Below, one piece after another: positions 1 through 13,080 of a stretch of DNA of 64,000 nt. Made by a program: the position numbers and the translations under genes. Below the pieces are notes generated by a model. It made no database searches. It had not been told where the DNA came from and saw only the letters and a list, made by a program, of their open reading frames with translations. Origin of the DNA: Phoronis australis (taxonomy: Eukaryota > Phoronida > Phoronidae); assembly GCA_002633005.1 (NCBI GenBank), contig NMRA01000070.1, positions 991,039-1,055,038 on the forward strand, read 5' to 3'. Each line of letters opens with the position of its first letter. The stretch's first letter is position 1.

Positions 1-1824
1 AAATGTCAAGGTTTTCCGTTAATTATTGGCTGGAAACTTTTGTTTTCAGTCAACCTATACACCTCTTATCCGTGTTCATTATTTCAACATTCACTCGCAA
101 TGTCAGCTGAATTTGGAATGCCTAATTAACTTCATTATCACAAAACACTTAATTAGCGAAGTCGATTTCCAATGCATCGGAGTCAAACTGGTGCATTGTG
201 GTCCACTTTAATGTAGGTCAACAATTCATTGTTATACACACCACGCGCCGAGATACTGACATGAAACCAAGTACACGTACGGAATGAATAGCAGAAATCA
301 AGTCGGTGGTTAAAGCGCTTCGTGAAACAGCGAAATGTCAAATTACCTGTACACTTAAAGGATTTGGATGATGACCTATTTTTAACAACTTGCTGTGTTC
401 GTGAACACAGTCACAGAGGCGTGAGGCGACTTGTAGCATTCGTTCTCAGCGGTCTAGAGCATCTAGAAACATAACTCTTTCAATATCAAAACTACGTGTT
501 GTCTTCGTTTTTTCCCGGCATCTTTCTATCATATCTACACGTCGTTGACTCTATATTATGGCGACTCGGTGAATGAAGGGAATGAGCGTACATAAGGAGC
601 TGCGCTTTGCCTGGCGGGAGATTTGATTTCAGTGACAGCCCCGTAAACTTTGACCTTTGATAACTGCAGCAGAAAACAAAAGTCCACGCGGTTGTGCTGT
701 TCCAAAGTGGTTCTCATGGGCGGTGAACAATAGGGGGCTGGGGGGACTATAACCCCCACTTTTTCAGTGAGAATTGAGCTTAACCGTATCATATCTATTA
801 GGGGTGCTGTCGTGGATTTTAGTGACTAAATTGAGAGAGAGAGACATAATTACACATACTAGAATTCACTTCTGAACATGTTTTTAAATCATTATGTACT
901 GGCCTGCAAACTCATTCCATTATATTCGTTGACCACCAAAACAAGGGTGCAAATACCAAAATAATCTACATGTAGTGCCCTGTCGTGAAGTTACGAGCAG
1001 AAACACAATTTTAAATAATGACCTCCCTTATTTACATAAATTATGAAAATGTATCTGGAAGCAACCCATAACATTACTTCAGAGACTTAACACGAACTGA
1101 TCACAGAAACGTGAGTGCAAATATCAATATAATTTACCTTTGGTGCCTGATTCCACTTTCAAAGTACATTGTAGCTCCGTTAGATTCACTGTACACATAA
1201 ACACGGGAGCAAATATAAATGTCTTTCCAAATGATCTCGTGCACATTAGTGCAAAAATCCCCTTAATTACAACAGCAGATTTTAATAATGACACATTTCA
1301 TATAATTTGACCAATGCTACCTGATACCGCATCCAAACGTACACGTAGGATTTTCATAATTAATGCAAATTCTCGATGTATCCACTTCCAATGTGGCTCC
1401 ATTAAATTCACTGACCATAGAAACGTGGGTAAACATATTCAAAATATTCTACCTGAAATCCTTAGAAAGGTAGTTAAAAGTAAAAACAGAATAATGGCTG
1501 CCTTAGTTGACCTTATTTACAAAATACTCAAGGTTATTAAGATTAAAACCAAGCTAAAATGCTTCAGGAGGGTTATCTAGACATGAAACAACCAAAACAC
1601 TGATTCTGTCAAGAATGTCTAGGCCGGTTAAGCAATCTGGCCCCGTTGCATAGAGTTTGCCGAGTCACCGGATATGGAACATTTTCGGGACACATGTAAA
1701 GTTTAGGTGTACGGTCATGGAATTTGTGTATGTATATACATAAGATCTAGAGAACACTTGCATCAGATATAAATTTATGTATACGCAGTACGTGCTTTTA
1801 TCGCAACTGCCTTTTATTGCTTAC
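1..1824. other. non-coding, probably SLC22 intron
   Basis: No exon recognised on either strand. Because the SLC22 exon at 1825-2238 reads leftward into a splice donor, this stretch is most simply the first intron of that gene. The open frames here are short and resemble no protein family I know. Confidence 0.5.
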
Positions 1825-2238
1825 CTCGGTGACTGCCGTGTAAGTGAAAACACTCGTATCATACTCCCACTGTGTGCATTCTTCTGTGGAAATCTTCGAA
1901 TTCGCTAAAGTATAATTCCTAGATCCAGAGCTATTATCGTCATGAACCAAAATGTAGCTGATTGAAGACAGATTGAAAATCAGACAACGACTGAACGTAC
2001 CAGTTTCCTCTAAAGGTATTGTTAATTGTTTTCGATCGTCCATGGAGAAGTTTGCGAACTCGACTGGTGCGGCGCACCAGTGATCAGGCACGGCTGCGAC
2101 AAAAACGTAAGCCATAGCACTAAAACAGCCTATGAAACCAGTCATTGCCAATAACATATAATGAAAGCGTTGGTATCTTCCAAATTCCCCTATACCAACA
2201 AGGAATTTGTCTAAGCCAACGAAAACACTTCCCGACAT
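1825..2238 (-). CDS. SLC22 organic ion transporter, first coding exon (partial)
   Basis: The exon encodes about 138 residues of the amino end of a major-facilitator organic cation/anion transporter (SLC22), a plasma-membrane carrier of organic ions. Seen: the family's opening motif GEFGRYQRFH shortly after the start; one membrane segment running into AAVPDHWC; a large extracellular loop with several N-glycosylation sequons (NFS, NLS, NSS, NYT); and the hallmark CTQWEYDTS near the exon end. The frame reaches a strong splice donor (GAG|GTAAGC, minus strand, intron from 1824). The start at 2238 (MSGSVFVG) is preferred because family members begin only 5-20 residues before the GEFGR motif; an in-frame ATG at 2337 would add an atypical 33-residue leader. 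The other transmembrane segments must lie beyond the left edge. Substrate cannot be inferred. Confidence 0.88.
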
Positions 2239-5200
2239 ATTGCACTGCAAAACTGAGAACTCGAGCGGCAAATACGTGTGCATGTGTGTATCACAAAGCT
2301 TGAAGGTCGGCGCTACTACCTCATCCAGGGTGACCAAAAGCCGGCCATTTCAAGAATGACCGAAAGTCAACAGCTGCCGAAACTAAAAATAGCCCAGCGT
2401 CGTTGAAATACTGTATCTATGACAATGACCGAAAAATGATGCGCTCGAGACGTAAGTTATGTCAAGACGTGACCTTAAATTATTCACAGAAAACCCCCTC
2501 AAGTCGGGAAAAATGACTTTATTATCACGAACTGATATTTGAGCTTACCACAGAGTCATCTATTGGGCAAACGCTCAACATCCGTTCACCTATAGGGGGC
2601 ACAGAATAGTTCTCGCTGGGGTTTACCGGTCAGATCGTACGATAATGGACTTGATGCACTTTCTTCACTCTGACGAAAAGAGTAAGCAACGAATTAAAAG
2701 TCATTTCAAATAACAAGACCTAGAGATTTGCACAGAAACGTTATCATCTCTTGTGCTTTTCACTCTTTCTAACTGAACAGCAACTGAAGAAGGATAAAGA
2801 ACTGGTAAAAATACAAAATCAGCACTTTTCGCCCAAAACCACAACTTCCTGCCGATGCTGCATTTATGTGCCATCTTATTCAAGTGACCATGCAACATCT
2901 AGCCATGGGATACAAAAAGCATGCCATTAGCTTAATTTTAAAGTCTTATTACTACAACCAAACTACAAACCCACTAGGTTACTTTACGAATTAGCCCAAA
3001 GCTTGATACCCACAGGGTGAAAGGAATGTAATGGTCTTTACCGGTATTTTTGTCTGAGACACTACAAGCGCAACATCGTCTGTCACAGCAATACGAAGTA
3101 AGGACAGGACAACTGAAGTGGCGACGCGACTGGCAGACTCCTTCCCAAATCTGAAAATCGCGATCACCGGTTCAGCCATACGTGGCTTCGTGAAGAGAAA
3201 TTACTTGCCATAATTCTGCCGCATTTTTACTGAAATCGCGGAATATCACGAGTGACATTAAGTTATATCGCCTCTGAAATTTGTAGTGTAGAATACAAAA
3301 AATCAAAATGAGCTGTTCAATTTTATGCAGCAATTTAGTTTTAGATCACTGAAAAATTGATGTATTTGAATTCAAAAACATGATAATGTCTATGGTTTTT
3401 TCAATAAAACATAATTGAAAATATGTACGCGAGTACCAAACACTAACGAAAGCGGTACCTTGTGCTTCCGAACGCCCATGAAAATAGTTAAAATCTGCGT
3501 TTAAGGATCCTCACCAAGTCTCAAATTGCTACATGTAAACCGATCAGTGTCATCTTGTGGCGTACGAAGCTGCGCGACAGGTGGATATGCTGTGCGTGAA
3601 CCTAGGATCTCGCTTATTCAATACCGCGTATGCGTGAACTTGAAATAAGCGAGGCAAGTTGGCAAGTTCACTCAAATAATCACGTTCATGTTCATGTTCA
3701 TAAAAATTTGCACTGTACTCAATCAAATTGAATAAAATAATGTCGATTTTAACCAACCTTTTCAACTACTGCGATCTATTTCACCTATTAACAATAACTG
3801 ATTTATCCACTCAAATATTCCTCCGGTTCTGCGACACAAGTTACGGTAAAGGAGAAAATGGGTGTTCGTGAGGCCAATAATTACAAAAATTCTTTTCATT
3901 GAACAAAAAATTCACCTGATTGCCTTGAGAAATATTCAATTCTAAGTTCACGCATACGCGATCTTGAGATTAAGTATGATTCCAAGTTCACTCACAGCAG
4001 AACAACAATAAAATCCTCCCAACGCCAGTAGAACATACACGAGTCTGGTCAGTTCAACAACTCCCTTACACCAACGTTCCGTAGCGCGATAAACGAGATT
4101 ACATGTTCGATCTACAACTATAAAATTTCTTTTTTAATAATCAGATTAAAGTCAAGCGTGGTTTTGCGTGTTCAACCGTCGCATTGATTGGATTTGGTTT
4201 CGCTCAATTGAGTTGCCGCTAGAATTTAGGCCTACTTTCCTAGCAACAATTTCGCAGGGATTGTTGCAAAAGATGTTCTTGATACGCTAATAGAAAATTG
4301 GGCATTTTCTTGAAGAGTTTTTCATGTTTAAAAACACTTTGCAGCCTCTATAGTTGCTTTCCACATGCCTTCAATTTTCTCGGCCAAATAATTAACCTAT
4401 CGCATGCTCCGCCCCCTTGCGAAGTATCGGCAAACAAACAATAACTTTTACCTGGCAACGCGTAGTTTGTCGGGTAAAATGGCGACTTGGAAACGAATGT
4501 GTGTCGTGAATGCTGAGTTCTGATTGGTTAGTTAAGCCGTCACTCAATGTCTTGGCGATAGGTCAATTGGTTCCACAGTGATACAAAGGATGGCGAATTC
4601 CACTTCGATCTCAGAAATCATTGTACTTCTGGAAAACAAATTACAGCCCGCACGAGTTGTTATATTGCAAACAGACTCAATCTATTGAAAATTTTACTTT
4701 ACATATCGTTAAAATCTCAACTCTCAGGGACATCCATCATTAAATCGAAGCCCCTTTTCTTTCCCCCAAGTGTCCTCGCACAATGACATGTAGAAAATTG
4801 ATATGTTTTAGATCACTCAATAATATCAAGAAACCATTAATTATAATTGATATTCATGCGTATGTATATAATGTATGTTGTGTATATGAAAATGTACCAC
4901 AATGTGTAATAAAATTTGTGTCAATAATAAACAAATTAAAGTTCCACTGATTTTGATGCAGGTTGAAAGTCAGCAAAATTTTTGTCCAAATTCAGTAAAT
5001 TATTTTTTAAACCTAGAGTATTTACCCTCGAATCTACGGTGCGGCTAGAGAGAGGTGCCAACTGAGGTAAACTGATGACGTAACATCTATACTTATTTCG
5101 CTGCGTCCGGAGCGACAATCCCAACAAGTTATGCCCTATATTTGAATGTGAGCACAAACCAAGCATGATGTGCCTTACGGAATTTGAGGTTTTTCACTAA

Positions 5201-5794
5201 GCACGTCATCATGTTTCTCTTGCAAAGCGCTTACTTTAGCTCAGGTAGAAAGAAGAAAGCGTGTCGTTTAGAAGGTTTAATTACTTTTTCAAGAACAATA
5301 CGAATTAGTGCAACTTTTCTGGCGATAAAAATTCTCCACTTCGAGAATGTCCCCCTTTCAGCTATATAAACCAATGGCAAGTTTTAAATGACGTCTACAG
5401 AAGATGTACTCATTTTGACGAAACACCTTAATTTGTTTTCGTTTCAGACTTAAGGCTATGTAGGACCACAGAAAAAAAATGTCCATATTTTTGTAACTTT
5501 GCCAAATGACAAATAGAATTTAAAATAAACTTGCAGATATTATGTATTTTAAATGATCCGTTTGTGGAGCAGGGGCTATTATAAAACATGATCTTGTTTT
5601 ATTTTCAAGAAAAACAAAATCTAAAGTGTCATAAAATACTGTTGTAACCGTTCTTTACTGTATTGTTCAAGACTGTATTGTATTCAAATAGCCAATCTTT
5701 TTGATGTTTGCAAATATACATTGGTTTTGAACTTGAGTTCCGTCTATTTCAAATGGTTAATGTATCTGAACATTCTTGACTGCTCATTCCACAG
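2239..5794. other. intergenic, no gene recognised
   Basis: AT-rich sequence upstream of the SLC22 exon. It probably holds that gene's promoter and 5' untranslated region, but I see no diagnostic site. Short open frames on both strands lack recognisable motifs. Confidence 0.4.
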
Positions 5795-5975
5795 CGTTCC
5801 AGAATTCCTTACTATATCACGTCGCCAATACGATGTGGCCTTCAATAGGCTGAAGGAGACAAGAACGTCAAATATAAGGATTTACTATCAGGAACTTGCC
5901 TATCTTACGTATTACAGAGACATCTATTTACAACTTGTCAATGTGCTGGAACTCGACCAGGGTAGAGTTCAATAA
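5795..5975 (+). CDS. possible terminal exon, unrecognised protein
   Basis: After a plausible splice acceptor (CATTCCACAG|CG) an open frame of about 60 codons runs to TAA at 5973-5975. Its composition is protein-like: NIRIYYQELAYLTYYRDIYL, then a VLELDQGRVQ end. The pattern of a hydrophobic strand, YYQEL, and a following helix is reminiscent of the C-terminal part of sulfotransferases, but there is no nucleotide-binding motif to confirm this. It could be a last exon of a gene whose upstream exons I did not find, or a gene relic. Confidence 0.3.
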
Positions 5976-8900
5976 CGCTAGAACCTCACTAGAAAAGCAA
6001 AACTTCATGCGCTAGACTACGCGAGATATTGCCGTTTACTTTGAATGAGTGAACGTGATTTTGGCTAGCTTTTTCTAGCCGCGACACAGCTACTGATCTC
6101 TACCCAGGCCTTAGCAACTTGTCTTAGCTCTGCTATACATTGTTGTGAAGATTTTAAGGTCAAAATATCAAACACGTGAAAATTGGTGTGACACCCGCCT
6201 CCCGAGGCAAAAACTGCGCGGTTTTTAATTTGCCGTAGGCGTGAGTTGTGACCTACAGTAAGCTCGAGTGAATTCCAGGGTATCATGTCTCCGTCTGTGG
6301 TTGCACTATGAGATCAGCTTGCCGACTGGAGTGAAAAACGGCAGAGCACATAGCTAACATCAATGAGTGAACGTGCGTTAATAGTTGAAAGAACCATATA
6401 GTAGCTGATGATGTAGTTGTTTATGACAACAGTTATAATTAACGTGCAATTCATAGCCAGGAAATGTAAGATTTTCATAAAAATTATGTTAGATAAAATT
6501 ATGGCCAAAATTAAATTTGATCAGCTGTAAAATTATAAGGGCCACGTGGATGGCTGCCAAATATCTTGCACTGATCAACTAATTGTAAGAGCATGGTGAG
6601 ATTTTTCGAAATGGTAGGCACGTTGTCCTAATCTTACGTCAGCAGTTTGTATTTTAACTGAGTCGATAAATAAATGCGTTGCGTTGCGTTATGTTCGCAG
6701 GTCGCGGTAAAACTAAAAAGCAAAACCCGAAGCACACCACGGCACACCAAGAGCTGTTCATATGCCCTCATCACACATCTTCGCGCTTAATTAGTAGTTT
6801 GCTGATTAATAATACGGAACGTTTTGCAAATAATGAAACGATTCATTCATTTGCAATCAATGAAAAAGACATATTAAAAACCTTGTTCAAAACTTTAAGA
6901 TCTAACCGTGACCGGAAATTTTAAGAGGTTAGTCAGAAGAAATAACTAAATGTCATTTTTCAAAGTCCAGAAGTCACACCTACTGTACATGTATGTAATT
7001 TGACTAAGGGGGAATTTGAGACCAATTCCATAACGATAAGTTGCCTACATTAAAACCTGAATTTTTACAACGGTTTAATGCTGCTTTAATAAAAAAAAAC
7101 ATAACAATTTCCACCACCAGACAGCAAACCAGTTTAAAAGGGCTGTTATTAAATGACAATAGAGAGATCTGACAACCGCCCTCATAATGTAAGCCTTGTG
7201 CTAATACCAGAACTTCAATACCTCGCATCAAACCAACGTGGCATAATCATGCAAACAAAATCCTGCTGGCATACCGGATTCCTGGCAACATGGCAAATTG
7301 GAAGCCTTTGTTTCGCATTAATGTTGTAAAAAATGGTTCATTAACCACCACCAGGTTATTGGGCGTTTATGTAAAATACTTTCATGCTTGTAGAAGGTGT
7401 CCATGGACTGTGGGACGCGTCTAGAACTTAATTCACAGATTTATGTACCGTCTGGCACATTCAAACTGCTGACACTTAGAAAATGACTACTTCAGAACTC
7501 GTTTTAGTGGGAATGATGTTTGGACTGAAATCTTAACTTCGCGGCGCAAAACGTGCTCCTTGAATGATTGCGTTACGACGGTTTGTAATCAGCGTTTATT
7601 GTGTCACTGAACCCTTCTTTGTGGAAAGCGAGTATGATGAAATTGTACACCTGACCGATTCAATAAGATGCATGTAAATTTCTTCATTCCAAACTTAGCT
7701 CGTCAAACTATGGATATATTAAAACACCACTTCCCGAACATCTCTTCACCAATTTGGAGGTGATTCTTGATCTCCGCGCTCGCCAGAATCCATTCGAATA
7801 CTTTTGTGGGTATATTTAAATGAGTTTTCGTATAAAACCTATGAACATAAAGGTAGCAGTCTTAGATACTCATAACACATTAGCTAATGAGAAACGTAAT
7901 TTAATGGCTGGGCGGGAGGTAGAGCACACAGTTCAAATAATTATGCGCCAAAGGAGTTCTTTGAAAGCTCACAAGCTTGAAGGGTTAGAACTCTCACACT
8001 TAGTCTATGCTGTCTGCAAGAAGATAAAATACGTAATCTCTTCTCAAATTGTTCTCATTTAAACGCATATTACACCAGGTTTTGTTGATTTTACCCAGAA
8101 CTGCTTCCGTCATGTACTGGTGTGTAGCTGTACCTTTCTGGAAAAAGGAAAGCATTATTCAGCCAAAATCCTGTCCTCACTGAGTCACAAAATGGAATCG
8201 TGGTTAGATACGTAATGTTTTCCCTACAGTCGTGAGCTGGCTCATCTTAAGTGCTAGTCAAATATTTAATAGTTAAGTCAGTGTGTTTTTAAAATGCCAC
8301 GTTATTTAGGGACACCCTGTATGAATGGGATTCCGTTGCTCGAGCAAAAATCCGGCTATAGTTTGATAGCATGCGTTTGTTTACGCTCTGACAATAGTCA
8401 TGGTAAGTATTAGATTACTTCTTGTGTCTAGCAACGTGTTACGTCATTTTCGAACTTTATTTGTTGAGTTCCAGATCGCTCAGAAGTTTTCTTTAGTAGG
8501 AAATCATAAACATAAATTTTAAAAACATGCAGATTTAACATATTTTAATTAAGCTAATGCTGTAAGCCAGGTGTCGGAGTTGCCTACAGTTATTTTTCAC
8601 CGTGCTTGCTTTGTAGCCATATGTAAACGTCTTTAGCTCAAAGAAAATTTATGATTCATTGAAAGTTCCCTGTCTAAGCGAATGCCATAATGTGAAAAAA
8701 TTGCAAAGCTTTGTTGACAATTTTGTGAATAGGCATTTAGATAAGCCTACTATAACATTCGCAAATCATTTCTGTCACCGTTCACTTTAATGTAGACCGG
8801 CCATCGAGCGACAACGCAGGGGAGCTGAGATTGGTGGGATAAAAACTAATTTCATGAATAACTTCTGTCAAAAAACAATCCCGCAATATTCACGTAATGA

Positions 8901-9549
8901 TTACATAAAAATTATTAATAAGCGCCTTTTTTGACATTTACTCGCTATCTTAAGAGGAACCTGCGTGTGTCTACATGTATAAAGCGAAGTGTAAAACCTG
9001 GTTCATCACTCTACCTAGTTCTCTAACAATTGGCTCTAATGCGCATGCCCGCGGACTAATATTTATGTGACAGGGAAGATTGCATTTTCAAACGAAGCCA
9101 CTATAAAAATTACGAACATTATTAACAAGCGTGAATTCATTATCGGATTTTGAAATTAAATCGCAAACGGAAATATACTGAATTTTTATTTTTCGTTTTT
9201 GCAAATTGGAAATGGAACAGTAGACAAAATCGGACTTACGATTTTCGTTTTAAGAACAAGGTAGGATGTGGAACTAAAGACAAATTTTCAATTTTCATGT
9301 TTCAAATGTAAATTGACATATTGAACGATTTTCCATTTTCGCTTTGCATATTGAAAACTAAATTAGGACAATGCACAATGATTCCGCTACTGTATTTAGC
9401 ACAATGGATTTGACTGGGCGGAATATTATTTGGCCGCTACTGCGAAATTAGTGGACTTTCTTTTAAAGCTCCTAAAGGTCAGGGCCAACTCATTACATCG
9501 GCTTTTGCATACTCTTAACTTTTTTGTTTTTGTCTGTTTGTTTTCTTAG
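5976..9549. other. non-coding, intergenic or MACPF upstream intron
   Basis: No recognisable exon. The right end is a pyrimidine-rich tract with a TTTTCTTAG acceptor feeding the MACPF exon, so at least its last part is an intron of that gene. The initiating exon was not found; it may be very short. Confidence 0.45.
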
Positions 9550-11007
9550 GCTTTAAGGAGCACTTTGCTAGCCGTCTCCTTCCTAGTTGGCATGCAAACG
9601 GGTCAATCATATCAAAGAGACAAGCGCATGTGTCAAATCATAGAGAGTGCATTCAACTTGAACACGGATGACGACTGGTCCCCAGTTGGCAAGAAAAACA
9701 AAATTGAGGAGAAAACACCATTTCGTGAGCCGACTAACAGCAAAAATGTTCTGGGCAAAAGTTTCTTTCTACCTGGCGTAGACCTCTACAGTGATCGCGT
9801 CGGCGGAACTTCCGTATTTGACGAGATTGACCCAAAGTGTCTTTTGGTGTACCCGAAACAGAGGCAAACGAGACAAAACCTGTATTATTATGAAAACACT
9901 CAGTCATTTTACAACAAGCTTGCTACGACCAGCAACCTAAAGACTACGGTCACAGGCAAATATACGATGGGGAGGACACTGAAGGTAAAGACCAACTCCA
10001 TTTCACGTGGCTCAACCGACGTGAGCGGCAACACCCTAAGGATGTGGACGCACATTGAAACCCACGTGTTGGATGACGGATGTTACCGTTTACCTGGAAA
10101 TCCGTTGGCCGCGACTGTTCTAAACGCACTACGTGAACTACCTTTGTCGATCGGCAGACCCGAATTGAAGGCGTCCTGGAAACTTTATGAAAACTTTCTA
10201 GAAAAATATGGCTCTCATGTTGTGACAAAGATTCACTTAGGTTCTTCTATTCGTTCTTGGACGTTTTCCAAGAGAACCAAAAATTATTCTCAGAGGCAAT
10301 TTCAAGTATCAGCTTGCATTAACTTCGAAGGTCAGGCAGATGTGGGTAAGCTTGGTGTCGATGCCTGCAAAGGTGTGACGCGGGACGAAATTCATGAAGC
10401 GTCCCATTACAAAACATCTTCCAATGTCAACATCCAAGGAGGAACAAACGCAACACGATACAAACTTAAAACAAAGCGTACAAAGCACCTTATTGAGAAA
10501 TTGATGAACGAAGGTCGGACCAATCCCTCACCTGTCGATTACGAGTACGCAGTTATTTGGGACATCATAAAGATGCAATTCTCGGGTACAGACCATGAGA
10601 GTAAAAAAATGAGAGCTAAGGCAGCGAATATCCAACAGTTCTATGAGGGTTTTCAAGACTTCGGTTGCAGCCAACAAATTATAAATGGCTTAAGAATGCG
10701 TTATTTCCGGGAGACTCCCGGTGAGTCGTCACCACTGACTCCCGCGTATGAGTGCTGGATGGAGGGGAAAGGATGCCACTCCGACAAAGATTGCCACGTT
10801 GACGGCGGAGTAGCATATTGTTACGGCAACACGTGCATGGTGCATAAGAGGCCTGCGTTCGGTAACAAAGCTAAATATGCTGTTGCCCAAACTTCTAAAT
10901 CCGGAAATCATGACGATGGCGTAAATCTTTCTTGTTATTCCACTTGGCTAGCCACAGCTAAATGTCACCTTAACTACTTCCAACCTTACAGAATTTGGCC
11001 TCACTAG
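9550..11007 (+). CDS. MACPF/perforin-like secreted protein with Cys-rich tail (partial)
   Basis: Large last exon of a membrane-attack-complex/perforin (MACPF) family protein. Members are secreted and oligomerise to form membrane pores in immunity, prey capture or venom. Counting from the TTG at 9565: residues 1-16 look like the end of a signal peptide (LLAVSFLVG, then QTGQSYQ); the MACPF core spans about 70-385 and contains the signature YGSHVVTKIHLGSS at 215-228; a compact cysteine-rich EGF-like segment follows (Cys 397, 404, 410, 419, 424), with two more cysteines at 457 and 467. This order resembles the 60-kDa MACPF proteins of sea anemones. There is no ATG at the start: the frame opens at a splice acceptor (TTTTCTTAG|GC), so an upstream exon must supply the initiator. 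No internal stop or frameshift is seen. Whether it is a venom, digestive or immune protein cannot be told from sequence. Confidence 0.85.
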   Translation, partial: ALRSTLLAVSFLVGMQTGQSYQRDKRMCQIIESAFNLNTDDDWSPVGKKNKIEEKTPFREPTNSKNVLGKSFFLPGVDLYSDRVGGTSVFDEIDPKCLLVYPKQRQTRQNLYYYENTQSFYNKLATTSNLKTTVTGKYTMGRTLKVKTNSISRGSTDVSGNTLRMWTHIETHVLDDGCYRLPGNPLAATVLNALRELPLSIGRPELKASWKLYENFLEKYGSHVVTKIHLGSSIRSWTFSKRTKNYSQRQFQVSACINFEGQADVGKLGVDACKGVTRDEIHEASHYKTSSNVNIQGGTNATRYKLKTKRTKHLIEKLMNEGRTNPSPVDYEYAVIWDIIKMQFSGTDHESKKMRAKAANIQQFYEGFQDFGCSQQIINGLRMRYFRETPGESSPLTPAYECWMEGKGCHSDKDCHVDGGVAYCYGNTCMVHKRPAFGNKAKYAVAQTSKSGNHDDGVNLSCYSTWLATAKCHLNYFQPYRIWPH

Positions 11008-11145
11008 ACTTTATTATCTTGTGTGCCTACGTGTACGTGAACCTACAATAGAAAAGTGAACAATGACTTTGTTGTACATTTATCTCGGGGGGAAATGACA
11101 ATACCATAATATGCTGACATGAATTTTGTCATTTACATGGGCGGA

Positions 11146-11295
11146 TCCAGGATTTTGAGTTGGGGGGACCAGGGCAGACTATTAGCCAGGGTTTTGCCTG
11201 TCAGACATACATGTAGGCACCCCCGAATTGCCCAATGGAATCTTGGAGAATTTTAGGGTGGGGGCATGGCCCCCTTGGCCCCCCTCTAAATCCGC
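11146..11295. mobile_element. short hAT-like MITE
   Basis: About 150 bp with terminal inverted repeats: left GGCGGATCCAGGATTTTGAG, right ending CCCCTCTAAATCCGCCACTG. The interior has no coding potential. An inverted relative lies at 39645-39790. The CAGTGGCGGAT-type terminus is typical of hAT-derived miniature elements; the class is inferred from the ends only. Confidence 0.65.
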
Positions 11296-12727
11296 CACTG
11301 ATTTACGTTGAATACTCGCTTGCGGCTTGGTTCAACTCATTGCGCAGTGAGCTCGCACGACTCATTCCAGTATCGTTTGTGTTCCTTATAGCACGAGTCT
11401 AACGATGATAACTGAACGCAGACTGTTTTACTTATCAGTCAAGCAGCTGAAGTCAATTTAAGTTTGGTTCAGTTATAGTGAACCGACTTCTATGATTCGA
11501 ACACCTACATATTTGTGGAATCATTAATTCTTGAAAATGTGTAGTTTTTCAAAAAGCAGTTTCATAACTTAATAAGCAGAGATGTGTATTCTAACGCTTG
11601 ATTAACACAATTTAAAGGGTGGTCAAGTGACTATTAGTTTTTTTCTTGACTATTGGCGGCTCAGTGGCAATCCAGAAGCAATCATGGAAATGCTGCATTG
11701 CAGACGTCTTTTTGTCTCGAAGTTTGACTTTTTAGAGACAATTAGAATAAGAGGAAAGAACCACAGGATGCCACTTAAGATGGTAAATTTTGCAGCCGCC
11801 GAAATCGCTAGTGTGATGCAGGTGGTGATGGCAGGCCTCAAGAAGATTGATGTATTCCATCACACAGCAGACTGGAAAGAACGGCTTCTGCGCAACGGCG
11901 TGACAATATTTGCTAGATTTTACATACAGACATATACTTGTATCTATTTATTGATACCCAGCAGTCTTTTCCTGATCCCTTGATTTTTGTCCAGCTGTGT
12001 ATCTCCTTTTCTCTTCATAGAGTACTGAAGTCATGCACGAACTCAATGTCCTACATTTTGTATTGTTGCTTGGCATGTCTGCCGCCGGCGATCACTACGT
12101 GACTTGCTATTTTTAAACGGGGAAGCGCCATCGCCTTCACTGAACCCCCACATTTCGCGATACAACAACGACATATTAATGTTGATTATTCTTTATATGA
12201 GAAATACTAAATGTGTAATAACGGTTAACCTAAACACTTTTGCCGGTTAGAATCGTTTGAAACCGAGTTTGATGTCCTATTCCAATAAAAGATATGTTAA
12301 ATTTACTTAATTTGAAACAATTCGATTTTATGTTGAAAGACCATAATTTGGGTTCAAGTTTCGAATGACATAGTGTGCTTAAGGATCCGTTTTATGAATT
12401 TTTTAACAAAAATGAAGCGGAAAAAGTGTCTTTCACATACATTCTCACTAGCTGGATATCGGCGAATTGCATTGTTATCTCATATTGCCACGCACATCGA
12501 TTTTCGATGTCTATGCTTATAATATTCCATTCCTATGACATTTCTCATGGAGAGCTGCTGTAACGATTTAGCGCATGCGCAATAGTGTTACAAATATCTT
12601 GTGATAAAAAATTCGAAGTAAAGTTAATGTGAGGAAGTATCGCTGCGTAAAATGTTAACGAATCGTTAAGTGAATGCCAGGAGGAACAAGCGGAGATATT
12701 ATTCACTTATCACCAAGTATGACCATT
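11296..12727. other. non-coding with a short dispersed repeat
   Basis: Holds a repeat of about 110 bp (11480-11592, sharing TATGATTCGAACACC and the following ATATTTGTGGAATCAT) that recurs in direct orientation at 19115-19240. The 118-codon open frame at 11627-11983 has no recognisable motif and is not called. Confidence 0.4.
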
Positions 12728-12873
12728 GACTATAGTACATGGACCGCCAACTCCGTATACTTTCAAAGGACGAAATCTGTGACCTTATGTACAAGCCCTT
12801 ACGTCATTATTTACTGGCGACACCTGGCTAAATTTTCTGGTACAATTTCCGGCAAGTACGTTGTCTGCTAATC

Positions 12874-13068
12874 ATGATCGGCTGCTGTGTGGCCGGTTGT
12901 TCGGCCACACACGCGAAATGCAAAGGCGCTAGCTTCCATACCATCCGAAGACCCCATAATCGGCTGTGGAAAGAAAAGCTTATTTCTTGTGTCAACGCGA
13001 ATGGCAGTTGTTTCAGTAATAAGACCTCATACATTTGTTCAAGGCACTTTGAAGATGAACGTTTTTAA
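12874..13068 (+). pseudogene. THAP zinc-finger domain, transposon-borne (truncated)
   Basis: A 64-codon frame matching the THAP C2CH DNA-binding zinc finger found in P-element-type and related transposases and in host proteins derived from them. Seen: MIGCCVAGCSAT with the first two zinc ligands (Cys5 and Cys9), the ASFH and NRLWKEKL core with its conserved Trp32, and YICSRHF supplying Cys55 and His58. The frame stops immediately after the histidine region, before the AVP-type motif that closes a full domain. Either a splice donor was missed or the copy is broken. No DDE/RNase-H transposase domain was recognised downstream. A relative with more damage lies at 62297-62503. Confidence 0.65.
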
Positions 13069-13080
13069 GAGGCTCTGGTA

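Noticed and set aside
11627-11983. 118-codon open frame
   Set aside because: No motif, no splice context, ends in low-complexity hydrophobic sequence; consistent with chance in AT-rich DNA.
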